Shown here piece by piece: positions 42,068 through 53,400 of a DNA stretch of 64,000 bases; positions within the stretch are counted from its first letter, which is position 1, and each line of letters opens with the position of its first letter. Both the position numbers and the translations under genes were made by a program. The notes under the pieces were generated by a model, which did no database searches, was not told the DNA's origin, and saw nothing but the letters and a program-made list of their open reading frames with translations. The stretch covers positions 10,685,018 to 10,749,017 of the forward strand of contig JAJEKV010000041.1 of NCBI GenBank assembly GCA_021234155.1. Reading direction: 5' to 3'. Source of the stretch: Isoetes taiwanensis (lineage: Eukaryota; Streptophyta; Lycopodiopsida; Isoetales; Isoetaceae).

Positions 42068-44061
42068 ATGTGCTATCTTGCCAATGGGAAAGCGACAGAT
42101 CTAGATGGTATGTGCATGCAGAGTTGCTCAGGTGTGCAAGACCTTCCATAGTACCTGTACTAACCGCCTTGTTCAACGGGGCATTACAGGAAGGTTCCCT
42201 CCTACAGTGGACCACTAATGGAGTTTTTCCCATCTATAAGGCAAGTCCCCCACTGCCCAGCCAATTACCGAACAATCATGGTCAGTTCGGTGTTTGTAAA
42301 ACTGGTAGCCGGCATTCTCGAGTAGCAACTAACGAGCTGGGTAGAGGCAACGGAGATGCGGGACCTCATGCAGGCAGGATTGAGGCTCCAACACTCAACT
42401 ATTGATCACATCTTTACATTGTGGACTCTGGTTTAAGATAGCAGGAACTGTCAGCAAGGCCTATATTGTTGCTTTGTGGACTTCACCGAGGCCTTTGACA
42501 CGGTGCCTGGGGAAAAGCTATGGGCAAGATTGTGACAGCTAAGGGTCCCTATAGATCTATAGAATGGAGTGCACAGGCTATATGAGACATGCTCAGGCTG
42601 CTTAGCTGATAGGCCAACCATTCAAAAGCAGTATCGAGGTCTGACAGGGATGCCTTCTCTCTCCAACACTGTTTGGACTTTGCATTGATCAGTTGGAGAG
42701 CAGGCTTGCTGACAATGGGGGCGATGGAACTCACCTTCTACATCAGATCACTAGCTAATATATGATGATGATGTGGATCTCTTGGCTTACATTCTGGCAG
42801 AGCTGCATTGCCATATCGATGCTCTAGACCCATTCTGCCAGGCAACTGGCACGCACATCAACCTAGCCAAAGGTGGTCTTCTTATCATCCTCGCGTCAGC
42901 CAGAGATTCCCTCCTTCAATTACTAGGGTCAAAATATGGAAGTGGCACCCACTTGAAAATATTTGGGACTAGAGTTTTCTTCTACTGTGCTACATCTAAC
43001 TACGAGCGACAGCGGGCTAGAAGGCACTAATGCAGAACAACAGTCACAGAGTAGAGCTGTATGATTGGGCCCATCACCTATTCAAAGTCTTATGGAGCAT
43101 GTCCTTTCATATGGTGCCGAAGTCTGGAGCCCGTGGTATCCCTCGCTACTTGGAATGAATTGGAGAAGGTGCGAAAAGACTTCTTAGCACAGGCACTAGG
43201 GGTGAAGTCCACGGTCCCAATCCTATTGCAAGGGGCAGGTCTCTTGCCCCTCTTAGAGGGCTGCTCTTGATCATCATGTCATCTACTTTCATAAATTGGT
43301 CAATATGGGCAATGCTCGTCTCCCTAACCTGGCTTATACCATGGCAATGGAGCCCCAGTGCCTCAAGGCCAAGCGAGTATAGTGGCTAGCCAGATGGAAC
43401 GTGCAGGAGCACATGCGCATACAGGTATAAATAGAGACGGACCACCATAGCTTGAGGCAATACCTTGACGTTTGCTTCCTCAACAAGCTCTAGGATGCCA
43501 ATGCCCTTGAATTGGCCAAGACAACACATTACTAGTGCCACATAAACCCAACATTGTAATGGGAACTCTACCTACACATAGGTGCACAGCATCTTCGAAT
43601 TGAGACAGGCAGATGAATTAGGCAGCCATGCTAGGACAGGATTTGAAAATGCTGCTAGATGGAAGCTATTGAGGACAAATGTCATATCCTCCAGAGTTAT
43701 CCAGCATATGATCGAATCCGGACACGCTATGCTGAGTTGGTTAGGCTTGACCAGCCGCTATATATGATACTAAGCATGCCTTCAGTAAGCATAGCTGGGA
43801 TCGTACTTCAGGGGGTCCTGAATATGCGAAATCAGCTATGTCCTTGGACACTCACCTGACATCATGTATATGTTTCATGATGTGTATATTTGTACAATTT
43901 GACAACATCCCTATTACTGTCATGATCTTTCCCTCGAAAGCCCTTCAGGGGGGTATTATCTGGACAATAATAAGTCGGTTGCACTCTTTCATTGGATCCC
44001 ATAGGCCAATTGATCTTCCAGGATGATAAAAACCGTTCTATTCCATTGTATTCTGTCTCAT
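42068..44061 (+). mobile_element. LINE-A3, 5'-truncated copy of the LINE-A family
   Basis: It starts inside the reverse transcriptase ('ttgccaatgggaaagcgac'; LINE-A1 has the same at 12300). It then follows LINE-A1 through GALQEG, a decayed palm (box reads YDDD near 42756-42770), the C-terminal region, the 3' UTR hairpin ('gaaagcccttcagggggg' near 43936), the core CCCATAGGCCAATTGATCTTC and a poor ATTCT tail. It is more diverged than LINE-A1 and LINE-A2, so probably older. Confidence 0.8.
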
Positions 44062-45782
44062 ACACATATGACGCGCGCACACACAAATAAAAGCACTTGG
44101 ACCTTGCCCAATTTGGATGTTGTTATAGGGGTTTAAACTCGACGTGATATAGAACTGGATCTAATGAACCAATCAACTAATACACAATCCCGGGGGATTC
44201 ACCTTTGATCAGCGTATAACCCATGAGAGTTCAACGGAGGGGTGTTTTTTGGACCATTTACGTACGTATACTTAGGGGTTAGGGGTGTTTTTAGGCACTA
44301 ATTTGGAGCAATATCTATACACAGAGGGGTCAAATTGCCTTTTTAAATTGCGTATACAAGGGGGTTTTTTACTACCCTCCGAACGCAGATGCCATACCCC
44401 CCTTATGTATAAGTGCATCCCCCGGGTACACAATACGAAATTTTTCTTTTTCCTACCTCATCTTTTTTAGTCTAACATACACCATTAACTAAATTATGTA
44501 CATTATATTGTAGCAATGATGTGGCATAAACTCTGGAAAGGTCAGTTAACTGTTCGTGATCTTCTCACTTATGGATGAAAACTCAATGATAGAACTAATG
44601 TTTATCTAATAAGTTATGTGTAGAAATGTGGTCAATACACATGTGTCACACACAAATTGATTAATTGGGTAAATTATGAGTACAACAAATTGCCTATGTC
44701 CCCATCCTTCAAAACCGAAGAAGAAAAAGAAAAGAAAAAAATCAAAAGGAAAAATACAAAATACTAGATTTGAGGGTTTTTTTTTTTTTTTTTTTAGGGG
44801 CACTTGGCAAACAATGCAATACCCAAATCATGTGATTCGAAGATGGTTAGTGAATGGTTACCATGCAATGGGGAGATACTCTAGAATTTTCAAAGCAAGG
44901 AAAGGGAAGGTTTCCTTGTTTTGAGTTCTTACTGATTATATTGCTACATAGTGGCAATGACGTGTGCGCAAGTGTATAAACTCTTAACCAATAGGTTTAC
45001 CCCATCACACAATCCTGAGTCTCTATTCTCGCCTCATGAGAGGGGTGGATTGGCTGAAACAATGCGGCTATCAGAGATATTTTGCTATAGCATTATAAAG
45101 ATCAGCTCCAAATCTGTGATAAAACCTCTGAACTATTGATAAATGGCTTTCAAATCTGTGATAAACTCGCTAGATAGTCTCAACCTATGATAGTTCGATT
45201 GTGGAAATTTGAAGCTTGTGATAATTGCGATGTGGATATATAGCTCGAGCCTTCCGATTAAGGGGAAATATCTGCCATAACAAGCGACCAAGTGGAATTA
45301 ATCCCCGTAGCCGACAGGCTCGAGCTATATACCAATAGCAGGAGGGGGTTTGCCCATTTATCTGCTATAATAGGCTTGCAAAGAAGATTAATCCCGACTT
45401 CAAGATATCAAATAAATGTTTGTGGTACAACTAAGGCCCATGTGGCTAGAAACTTCTACTGCTAAGGTATGAAGTCCCTTTATATTGGATGATATAGTAG
45501 CAAGCTTGAGTCTAAACTTCTAGCTATGGATAAACGGCATGCTTTAATGAACTTCTCACCAATTATGAGTAGTCACATCATTGAATCATGTATGCTGCAT
45601 GAAAATCAAGGGATACCTTTGAGTATCCCAATCTAGCATTGGTAGAATAACACTAAGAGCCAATGAGTAAAGGCTTACTACCTCTATAAGATTGGCAATC
45701 TATACAAGAGAAAACTTGATGTGGTTGCCATTGGAGCCATGTGCCTTATTTGATATTATAAGTACATGAGATACTAACAGAT
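44062..45782 (+). repeat. Large inverted repeat, left arm
   Basis: The sequence matches the reverse complement of 47655-49047 along its length. It runs from 'aagcacttggaccttgccc' (outer end) through 'tatgtacattatattgtagca', 'gattcgaagatggttagtgaatgg', 'gccataacaagcgaccaagtgg' to 'ttataagtacatgagata' (inner end). Identity is imperfect, roughly 80-90 percent by eye. It is longer than the right arm mostly because of the 238-bp MITE at 44189-44426. No protein frame spans it. Confidence 0.75.
44189..44426. mobile_element. MITE, 238 bp, with 8-bp target duplication
   Basis: The ends are CCCGGGGGAT and ATCCCCCGGG, perfect 10-bp terminal inverted repeats. TACACAAT flanks it at 44181-44188 and 44427-44434. 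The right arm of the large inverted repeat shows the empty site with one copy (reverse complement reads GATACTCAATATG). An 8-bp duplication is typical of hAT superfamily elements. It has no coding capacity. Confidence 0.8.
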
Positions 45783-46638
45783 CTTTAAATACCCATGTCT
45801 GAGTAACCAAACTACACTCGCAGTACGCTACACAACTGAAATATCAACATGTAGCATTTCAATTTGTACCTCTAACATATGATGTACGATGTAATATATA
45901 CTAGCCTAATCAAGTTGGTGTCGACTCTCTTAAAGATCCTTTAACCACTACCTTGACCCGTGAAAGCTACCTTTATATCCATATACCCTTCAAATTTTTA
46001 ATAGTGAGCAGATTCTAATAATTTCTTCCTTATAATTAAGGCACTCAAATATAACCCAGTGATATTACGTTTGAACTCCTTAGCCAACCTTTCAATCATT
46101 GACCTCCAAAATGTGCTGAAACTAAGAACCTTCATGTGAAAGAAAGTTCCCGTATGACTGGGATTTAGGGTCTTGTTTCTAAAGGTAATTAACATAATTG
46201 AATTTCATTACACAAGTTCTCTTTTGTGATCTTTAACTAGATTTTATTATCTATATTCAACGGATTATTTATATCATGAATGTTCTTCCTTTGGTTAGAC
46301 AATAATAGATTTAACTTAAAATTCTCATGCATGGGAAACTAAAGAGGTAAAGATATACTCAAATATGTTCTAATATGTTCCCAATGGTAGAATGGCTAAG
46401 AACCTTTATAAAATTTGGATCATATACCATGCCCCATTTTAGTAAAGGCTCAACAAAAGGCAAGCTTGTTCGTGATGGTAAATGTTATGGCAAAATATTA
46501 TGCTATGTAGACGGGCACCATTTAGACGTCTTGTGTCCTCTTACCTTATACACAACACACTTGAGGTATATGCTAATGCACAATATATTGTTTTCAAACT
46601 TGCTCAATCATAATTATAACCCTTATTTTAAATGGAGA

Positions 46639-46820
46639 TTGCACAGATTCTAAACAAGCATGTCGTAGACTACCTCGATCGTCAGATCCGTTGATCCTAA
46701 GGGCCAAATTGTAGGTTGAGACACCTAATAATTGCACATATTCTAAACAAGCACGTCGTAGACTACCTCGATCGTCAGATCCGCTGATCCTAAGACCCAA
46801 ATTGTAGGTTGAGACCTTGA
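46639..46820. repeat. Tandem duplication, period 93 bp
   Basis: Two copies start at 46639 and 46732 with 'TTGCACA-ATTCTAAACAAGCA'-type sequence. Both hold CGTAGACTACCTCGATCGTC and CAAATTGTAGGTTGAGAC. Few differences separate them. Confidence 0.85.
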
Positions 46821-47300
46821 TGCGTCTTTAGTTTTTATTTTTATTTTTATTTTGATTATGATTAATTATGGGGCATCTTTAACATTGAAATATGAAATAC
46901 GGGTTATATGGTATTCGAGACATGAACCCTCTATCAACATGCTTCTTAATGTTCTAATGAAAATGCTTTGACCATTACAACCAACGAGTTGATATGATTA
47001 TTTTTCGATTTATGTTTTTTTATAATAACCCATTCAATTGTTTTAGGGATATAATAGTCATTTATGCATCCACTTCAAATCCCCCATTATTTTACTGTAT
47101 AATATTCTATAATATTGTATATCATAAAACCAACCCCCAGATTTTGCCCAGTTGATAGGAGTTTGAGCGTTATTTACCAAAAACAAGTAATAAACTATCC
47201 CAACTCTTATATAATCCAATCCTTTCTTTCTTCCTAAGTGGCACAAGTGTTGAACAATGGCATTAGGCAGTCCCTGCATCAGCCATTATTGGATATAGGC

Positions 47301-47545
47301 GAGAGAATGGGCAAGAGAGAATTATTGCTTGTAGGAAGTTTTGGATGCTTAGAATTCAAAATGGAGATTCAAAAATGTCGTACGCGCAACAGTTTGAGGC
47401 ATGTGGGCAAAACCCTAATGAGAGAATAGGCAAGGGAGAAGTGTTGCTCGTACGACGTTTTGAATGCTTAGAATCCAAAACGGGGACTCAAAAACATCGT
47501 ACGCACAACAGCTTGGGGTATGGGGGCAAAACCCTAGTGAGAGAG
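47301..47545. repeat. Tandem duplication, period 119 bp
   Basis: Units start at 47301 and 47420 with GAGAGAAT, and a third begins near 47539. Each has TTTTGAATGCTTAGAATCC or a variant, CGTACGC and GGGGCAAAACCCTA or a variant. Both units stay open in one plus-strand frame (47345-47581), but this looks like a by-product of the repeat. Confidence 0.75.
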
Positions 47546-47654
47546 TGTAGGCATAACTCTAACCATAGAGAGAGAAGGTAGAGAAACTAGTTGCTCTTCA
47601 TTTAATTCAAAGCTCCATAAGGACTTTCAATTAAGGCTAACGGTGGCAACACCT

Positions 47655-49047
47655 ATAAGTATCTCATGTACTTATAATATCAAGTAAGGCACATGGCTCA
47701 ACTAGCAACCACATCAAGTTTTCTCATGTATAGATTGCCACTCTTTGTTGAGGTAGTAAATCTTTACTCATTGGCTCTTGATGTTATTCCATCAATGCTA
47801 GATTGAGATGCTCAAATGCATCCCTTGATTTTCATGCAACATACATGACTCAATGATGTGACTACTCATAATTGGTGAGAAGTCCTTTAAAACATGTCAT
47901 TTATCTATGGTTAGAAGTTTAAACTCAAGCTTGTGGCTATATTTAGATCATCCAATATAACGGGATTTCATACTTTGGTAGTAGAAGTTGCTAGCTAGAT
48001 GGTCCTTAGTTGTACCACAAACATTTATTTGATCTCTTGAAGCGGGAGTTAATATCCCTTGCAAGCCTGTTTTGGTTGATAAACGGGTGTGCCCTCCAGC
48101 TATTGGTATATAGCTCAGGCCTGACGGTTAATGGCGTTAATCTCCACTTGGTTGCTTGTTATGGCAGATATTTCCTCTTAACCGGCAGGTCCGAGTTATA
48201 TATCCACAGCTCAATTATCACAGGTTCGAAATTTCCGCAATCCAATTATCACAGGTTTGGAACCACCCAGCAAGTTTATCATAGGTTTGAAAGCCGTTTA
48301 TCAACGGTTTAGAGGTCTTATCGCGACTTTGGACCTGATCTTTAGTGTGCTATAGCATTCCGAGCAAAATATCTCTGATAGCCATGTTGTTTCAGCCAAT
48401 TCCCCCCTCTCATGAGGCTGGAATGGATATTCAGGATTGTTTGATCAACTAAACCTATATACACTTGCGTCCACATCATCGCCACTACAAATGTAATTAA
48501 GATAAGGTGCAAGAACTCAAAACAAGGAAAGAAAAAAATTTCTTTCCCTTTCCTTGCTTTGCAAATTCTAGAGTCAGATCCTCCCATTGCATGATAACCA
48601 TTCAATAACCATCTCCGAATCACATGAGTTGGGTGTTACATTAACGGTCCCCGGCGCAAAAAAAAAGGGTTGGACAAAACCCCCAAATGTAGGGTTTTGT
48701 ATATTTCCTTTTGTTTTTCTTTCCTTTTCGGTTTCGGGGCTATTAGGCAAATACTAGTTCTATCACAGAGTTTTCATCCATACATTAGAAGATCACAAAC
48801 AATTAACTGACCTTTCCTGAGTTTATGCCACAACATTGCTACAAGTTAATGTACATAATCTAGTTAATGGTGCATGTTAGACTCAAAAGGACAAGGTAAG
48901 AAAAGGAAGAATTTCATATTGAGTATCAGTTGATTGGTTCATTAAATGAGTTCTACGTTGCATCGAGTTTAAACCCCTATAACAAGATCCAAATTGGGCA
49001 AGGCCCAAGTGCTTTCGTTTGTGTGTGCGCATGTGTGTGTGTGAGAG
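47655..49047 (-). repeat. Large inverted repeat, right arm
   Basis: Reverse-complement partner of 44062-45782. The inner end is at TATCTCATGTACTTATAATATC, matching GATATTATAAGTACATGAGATA at 45754. The outer end is at 'ccaagtgctttcgtttgtgtgtgcg', matching 'cgcacacacaaataaaagcacttgg' at 44074. It lacks the MITE. Confidence 0.75.
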
Positions 49048-50520
49048 AGACAGAGAGAGTGAGAAACCAGTTGTTTTTATTGTTGTTCATTTGATTCAAG
49101 CCTCTATAAGGACATGCAATTGAGGCTAATGGTGGCAGCTCACCCATAACGCAATATTGGTGTTGTGAATTAAGACAAATGGTGGCAGCGCCCATAAAGC
49201 AATATTGGTGTTGTGTTTGTTGTCTCATGAGCCAATTGCTCTTCTTCTATATGTTCAAAGTCAACTGAGATTGCACTTTTTCCAGTTCATGAATGAGAAA
49301 ATTAACATGTATGCTTATTCCATCATGTCTTCATCATAAAGATCTCATGTTCTGGCTAAAGTAGAAGAGTAGAGGATCGTAAATAGACATGATGTATTAA
49401 TAGTAGACCAAACTCCTTGGTGTGTAGATTTTCGAGCTAGTAGTACAAGGAGAGGAAATAGAAACCTTAAAAGACGATTCGAAAAAAAAGTTAAATGCCG
49501 TGTTGGGCATGAAATCCACATGGACATAAAAAATGAGTTTTGTCACAATGTAAAGAAAGGTGAACTAAAATGTAGATAATGATGGGAGTGAGGGCTACAT
49601 GTTTCTTTATCATCATAGAAACATAAAATGTGTGTGCCAAGCTGGGGTCAACTTCGTTGACACCAACCAAATTCATGGCCCTCATCCAAATGGCATGTCT
49701 TTATAAAAGTCAGCCCACAATAAAATCCACAACATTCATAAGACGTGAATAAGTCAAGCATAAAGGGGATGCTAACCAATTCCTAGCTGCCACATTGACA
49801 TTTTGTACTAAAAATCAACTTTCTACATTCTTCAACTAATAATTGTACAATTTTGCTGTAAATCTTATTTGGGTTAAGGTGCAAATAGGCTATTTTGATA
49901 CTATCAGGAAACCTAGACTATGGAACTAATTTGTTACTCATGTCCTAAGCATGGAACATCGAAACAGTGGACTGTCACGCAATATTCTGCTTAACTGTAC
50001 TAAAAGGAATATGAAGGACGCACAGAGTATTCAAATAATCTGGCATCACAATATTTCTATGCTTAAAACAACCATCCTGTCCTTTGAATATGTGCTCTGT
50101 AATTGCTGAATACACACAACAGTCTGATCATTCAGTTTCTTGTTAACATGCATTTTAAATGAGCAGAAATATCTTCACATGCTTATAATCTGAAATAACA
50201 TACACATTGTTGCATTCTGTTGTAGAGGGAAAGAACATATTGAGAAGAAAATTGGCCACCTTGACCTTTTTACTTTATGTTTAAATTTAAGATGAACAAA
50301 TTCAGAAGAATACAGAGGAAGACTGGCCCAATTTGTGTTTAGTAATGGGCAGATTCTGAGTTTATAACAGTTTGGCATGGATGCGAGATATTTCGCATAC
50401 CATCTACATATAATAATTGGCTTTCTTCTCTCTCAGAACCCTAATACAAAGATTAAAAAGGCTAATGCAATGTGTATTACAAAGAATTAAGCCCTACATC
50501 GTGCAGTTATGCCTCTGATT
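49048..50520. other. Intergenic region downstream of the hAT-derived gene
   Basis: A short duplicated unit, 'gcaatattggtgttgtg', occurs at 49150 and 49199. The rest is AT-rich with no supported gene. The last 50-100 bases before 50521 may be the 3' untranslated region of the minus-strand gene. Confidence 0.4.
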
Positions 50521-52776
50521 TTACAAAGTGGCATTCATGAAGACTTCATCTACCATCCCTTCTTCAATACCATTTGTGAACAATTCTGCATCTTTTTCGT
50601 CCTCATTCATGAAGTCCCGTCTTTCCAGCTTTGCATGTGAGGCAATGTAAATCATTTTGTGCGCCTTGTCTAGGGCAAGCCTAGAATTCCCATGTCTAAC
50701 AGCCCATCTCCATAGTGGCCAGTTGCATTTGAGGCTGCAAGAAGTTGCGTGAAGAAATATTAGCCTTGATGCCACCCTACCAAGATACTTGAAATCACTC
50801 AAGCAGGTCTCCCAAACAAGCCTCCTACTCTGTGGATTCATTGGTTTCAATCTGCCTGTATGTGCATCCCTCTCTTTCACCTGCACAGCCTGTGCATATA
50901 AAGGATCCAATCCCTCAGATCGCCATTTCATTAGTTCCATGAGTACAATATGAGCATCATCTCTTGATACTAAACGCATAATAAGCTTGTCAACATCCTT
51001 TTCCTGCTCAGTTGTTAGACACTTGTAGGGTGGCAAGTATCTTCCACTGTTATCCCTTAACAAATAAAGAGGATCCAGAATAAAAGCAGCAGCCCAGGCA
51101 GGGTGATAATTCTTAGAAAACCGCCTTTGAATAATTTCTTCTAGGACAGCTTCATTCTTATTAAACCTCTTGCACCAGAGCTTCACCTTAGCCCTCAGGT
51201 CATCCCAGAGAGGGATACACTGACTAACAAGGGGTCTTTCTGCCTCGATATCACGAATAAGCATGCTGACAATATTTACCAGTGACAAAACTGCTTCCAA
51301 GTCCTGCCAAAGGTCCCTTCCCTCCACCATCATCGATACCTCGCTGGCTAGACTATCCTCTGCAAACAAAACCTTGAATGTATCATCCATCACTGTAGAC
51401 TTCATGGCAGCGGCAAGTTGAGCCACATCTTCCAGCATGGGCAGCACCTGTTCAAATGTAGGTTCAGGAAACTGCACATCAGGGGGCATTCTCAGGATCC
51501 TAACAATGTCATTCTCCTGTCTTTGATATTGCTGAAGGTAACTCCTAGCCTGCACCTTGCTCTTAAAAAAAGATGCCACTTTGAAGCAGTCTGAGATAAC
51601 TGACTTAAACAATTCCAATCGTTTATTGAAATCCTTTATGAGGCTACTAAACCCTTGAGCTTGACAAGACAGATTAACCATCCACCTATTTCTGAACTCT
51701 AACTCCTGCAATGCCTTGGCGGTATGTTTGTCTGCATCTGCAATGATTCCTACACACCTTTCAGGGTCTGCGTCACATATACTAGTGATTGCCTGCCATA
51801 GATGTTCCTCCACACTTTTAGGAGAGATAGAGGCAGCAGCTTCATTCAAGACCCTGTAAAAGAGACTGTTCCCATTAGGAAGGTTAACAATGATATTAAC
51901 AAGAACATCAGTTCTACCAGTGGAACCCTTCTTTTTCCATCCATCTGTAGACAGCTGAAAAAATGCTGCATCTTGTAGCCTGTTCTCAGACTCCTGCCTC
52001 ACTTCATCATACTTAGAGTCCAACTTAGCACCAGATATATACCTGGCACTAACAGGAGGCAGACCAACCTGTTGAAGGAATGCTTTGAATTTTGGATGTT
52101 CCACACATGAGAATGAAACCGTGCCCCAAGACTCATACAGCCACTCTGCTAGAAGATTCATAGCAGACTCTGCTTGCGCCTTAGTTAAACCTTGCTGTGC
52201 ACCAGGAGCACCTTTGATGCCTCCAGGGCTCTTAAGTTTCTTGACATTGTCTTCTAAAAGAGCTAGTGCTCCTAAATCTTCTTTGCCACCAGATAGAAGC
52301 AAAGGGGCAGGGCTCATTCTTGAAATGTCACATCCCATACCTCTAGGACCTTCAATTGTAGCCAAGGGAGTTGGGGAAGGAAGAGTTTGAATAGCTTGAG
52401 AAGGTACCTGAGCACTTCGTTTCCTTGCATTGGATGATGAAGCCAACCCAGACTTTGACGGAGGCGAAGAAGAGGCAGGCCTTGAAATAGCCCCTGTAAA
52501 ATTAGGGCATGTTCCTCGTTTCAGATGCTCAGAAGCCGTTCTAGAAGGGTTTGATGCAGAGAACATGGAAGTGCAGAGGCCACATCTTAGCTTTACTGCC
52601 TTAGCAGTTCCAGTGTCACTTTGGACCAAAATAGGCTCTAAATGTGACCAATACCATGCTCCTTTGCCCTTGATGGCTTTACTTCTCACAGTGACAAGGC
52701 CGTCGTATCGTTTCCTCACTGCCTTGGCCGACAGATCTTCATCTCGCCCACTTCCAAGCGTTGTAGTTGTTGCCAT
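50521..52776 (-). CDS. Domesticated hAT transposase-like protein, 751 aa
   Basis: One uninterrupted exon. Start MATTTTLGSG at 52776; the next conserved block is KRYDGLVTVRSKAIKGKGAW. Residues about 40-95 form a BED-type zinc finger with CGLC and H-x4-C in ASEHLKRGTC. About 230-370 is the DUF659-like part of the transposase fold with FFQLSTDGWKKKG (first catalytic-position Asp) and GIIADADKH. The C-terminal hAT dimerisation region ends with CNWPLWRWAVRHGNSR and HAKLERRDFMNEDEKDAEL. From memory, Arabidopsis has single-exon relatives (At1g12380/At1g62870 type) with the same start and end motifs; this should be checked. No terminal repeats flank it, and the frame is intact. It probably acts as a nuclear DNA-binding protein and not a mobile enzyme. 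Confidence 0.85.
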   Translation of the reverse strand: MATTTTLGSGRDEDLSAKAVRKRYDGLVTVRSKAIKGKGAWYWSHLEPILVQSDTGTAKAVKLRCGLCTSMFSASNPSRTASEHLKRGTCPNFTGAISRPASSSPPSKSGLASSSNARKRSAQVPSQAIQTLPSPTPLATIEGPRGMGCDISRMSPAPLLLSGGKEDLGALALLEDNVKKLKSPGGIKGAPGAQQGLTKAQAESAMNLLAEWLYESWGTVSFSCVEHPKFKAFLQQVGLPPVSARYISGAKLDSKYDEVRQESENRLQDAAFFQLSTDGWKKKGSTGRTDVLVNIIVNLPNGNSLFYRVLNEAAASISPKSVEEHLWQAITSICDADPERCVGIIADADKHTAKALQELEFRNRWMVNLSCQAQGFSSLIKDFNKRLELFKSVISDCFKVASFFKSKVQARSYLQQYQRQENDIVRILRMPPDVQFPEPTFEQVLPMLEDVAQLAAAMKSTVMDDTFKVLFAEDSLASEVSMMVEGRDLWQDLEAVLSLVNIVSMLIRDIEAERPLVSQCIPLWDDLRAKVKLWCKRFNKNEAVLEEIIQRRFSKNYHPAWAAAFILDPLYLLRDNSGRYLPPYKCLTTEQEKDVDKLIMRLVSRDDAHIVLMELMKWRSEGLDPLYAQAVQVKERDAHTGRLKPMNPQSRRLVWETCLSDFKYLGRVASRLIFLHATSCSLKCNWPLWRWAVRHGNSRLALDKAHKMIYIASHAKLERRDFMNEDEKDAELFTNGIEEGMVDEVFMNATL

Positions 52777-53400
52777 GGAAAAATAACACCCCCTGTTTCT
52801 TTCCAGTCACCTGTCGATCTTCGACCTCTGCTTCTCTTCTAAAACAGAAACAAATACTCTGTTTTCCTTCATCCGATATACAATTGCCCTGTTTTGAGGC
52901 CAGCTTTGGCCCATGCCCATGCCTGAAAGGGATCAAATCCACGGTAATCAGTAACACAACAGTAAAGGGCTAGAGATCTCGGCCCTGATCACCAGGGTCC
53001 GAGACTCGGGAACTTGCGAGGATCAAGAAACCGCATCTAGGTTATGGTGGATGATGGGAAGGGGTTGTTTTTCCATGGATTTCTCATCGTGGGCTCTGCT
53101 CCTGAGGCCAATTCTTGAAGAAAATGAAAGGATACGAATGGAAAAACCTGATGGGTCGCATCAATCGAGGCATAAATTGGGCTCCAAAGCCGAACTAGCA
53201 GCGGCAGCAAATAACCCACCAGCGTCTCAACGATCAGACCCGGAAGGATATACTGCACACAAAACAGAGGAAGAGGAGGAAAAAAAAAAAGAGAGAGAGA
53301 GAAGGGTTAAGGAAAAAAGAAGCCCGCAACAGAAGGCAGGGCTATAAATATATATATGTATAGCGTGTATATACACCGTAAGTAAAGGGCATTTATTAAG
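52777..53400 (-). promoter_or_regulatory. Likely 5' UTR and promoter region of the hAT-derived gene
   Basis: Upstream of the minus-strand start codon lie purine and pyrimidine runs (A-rich and GAGAGA runs near 53280-53305) and a TATATATATG stretch near 53345-53365. The TA-rich stretch is about 570-590 bases from the ATG and could serve as a TATA region. No transcription start can be fixed. Confidence 0.3.

Larger units (their letters stand above)
45783..47654. other. Spacer between the inverted repeat arms
   Basis: AT-rich, without a supported gene. It contains two tandem repeats (46639-46820 and 47301-47545). Near its right end (47583-47640) is a 60-70 bp segment, 'agttgctcttcatttaattcaaag...', that recurs in diverged form just outside the right arm at 49063-49135. 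Confidence 0.5.

Noticed and set aside
44676-44924. Lys-rich frame over A- and T-runs in the left arm
   Set aside because: Generated by homopolymer and AAG runs and not conserved in the right arm.
46634-47560. Regularly spaced repeats that might suggest a CRISPR-like array
   Set aside because: Only two to three units of 93 or 119 bp without separate spacers, in a plant nuclear context. These are ordinary tandem duplications.
52085-52786. Plus-strand frames opposite the start of the hAT-derived gene
   Set aside because: Antisense shadows of a strongly coding exon.
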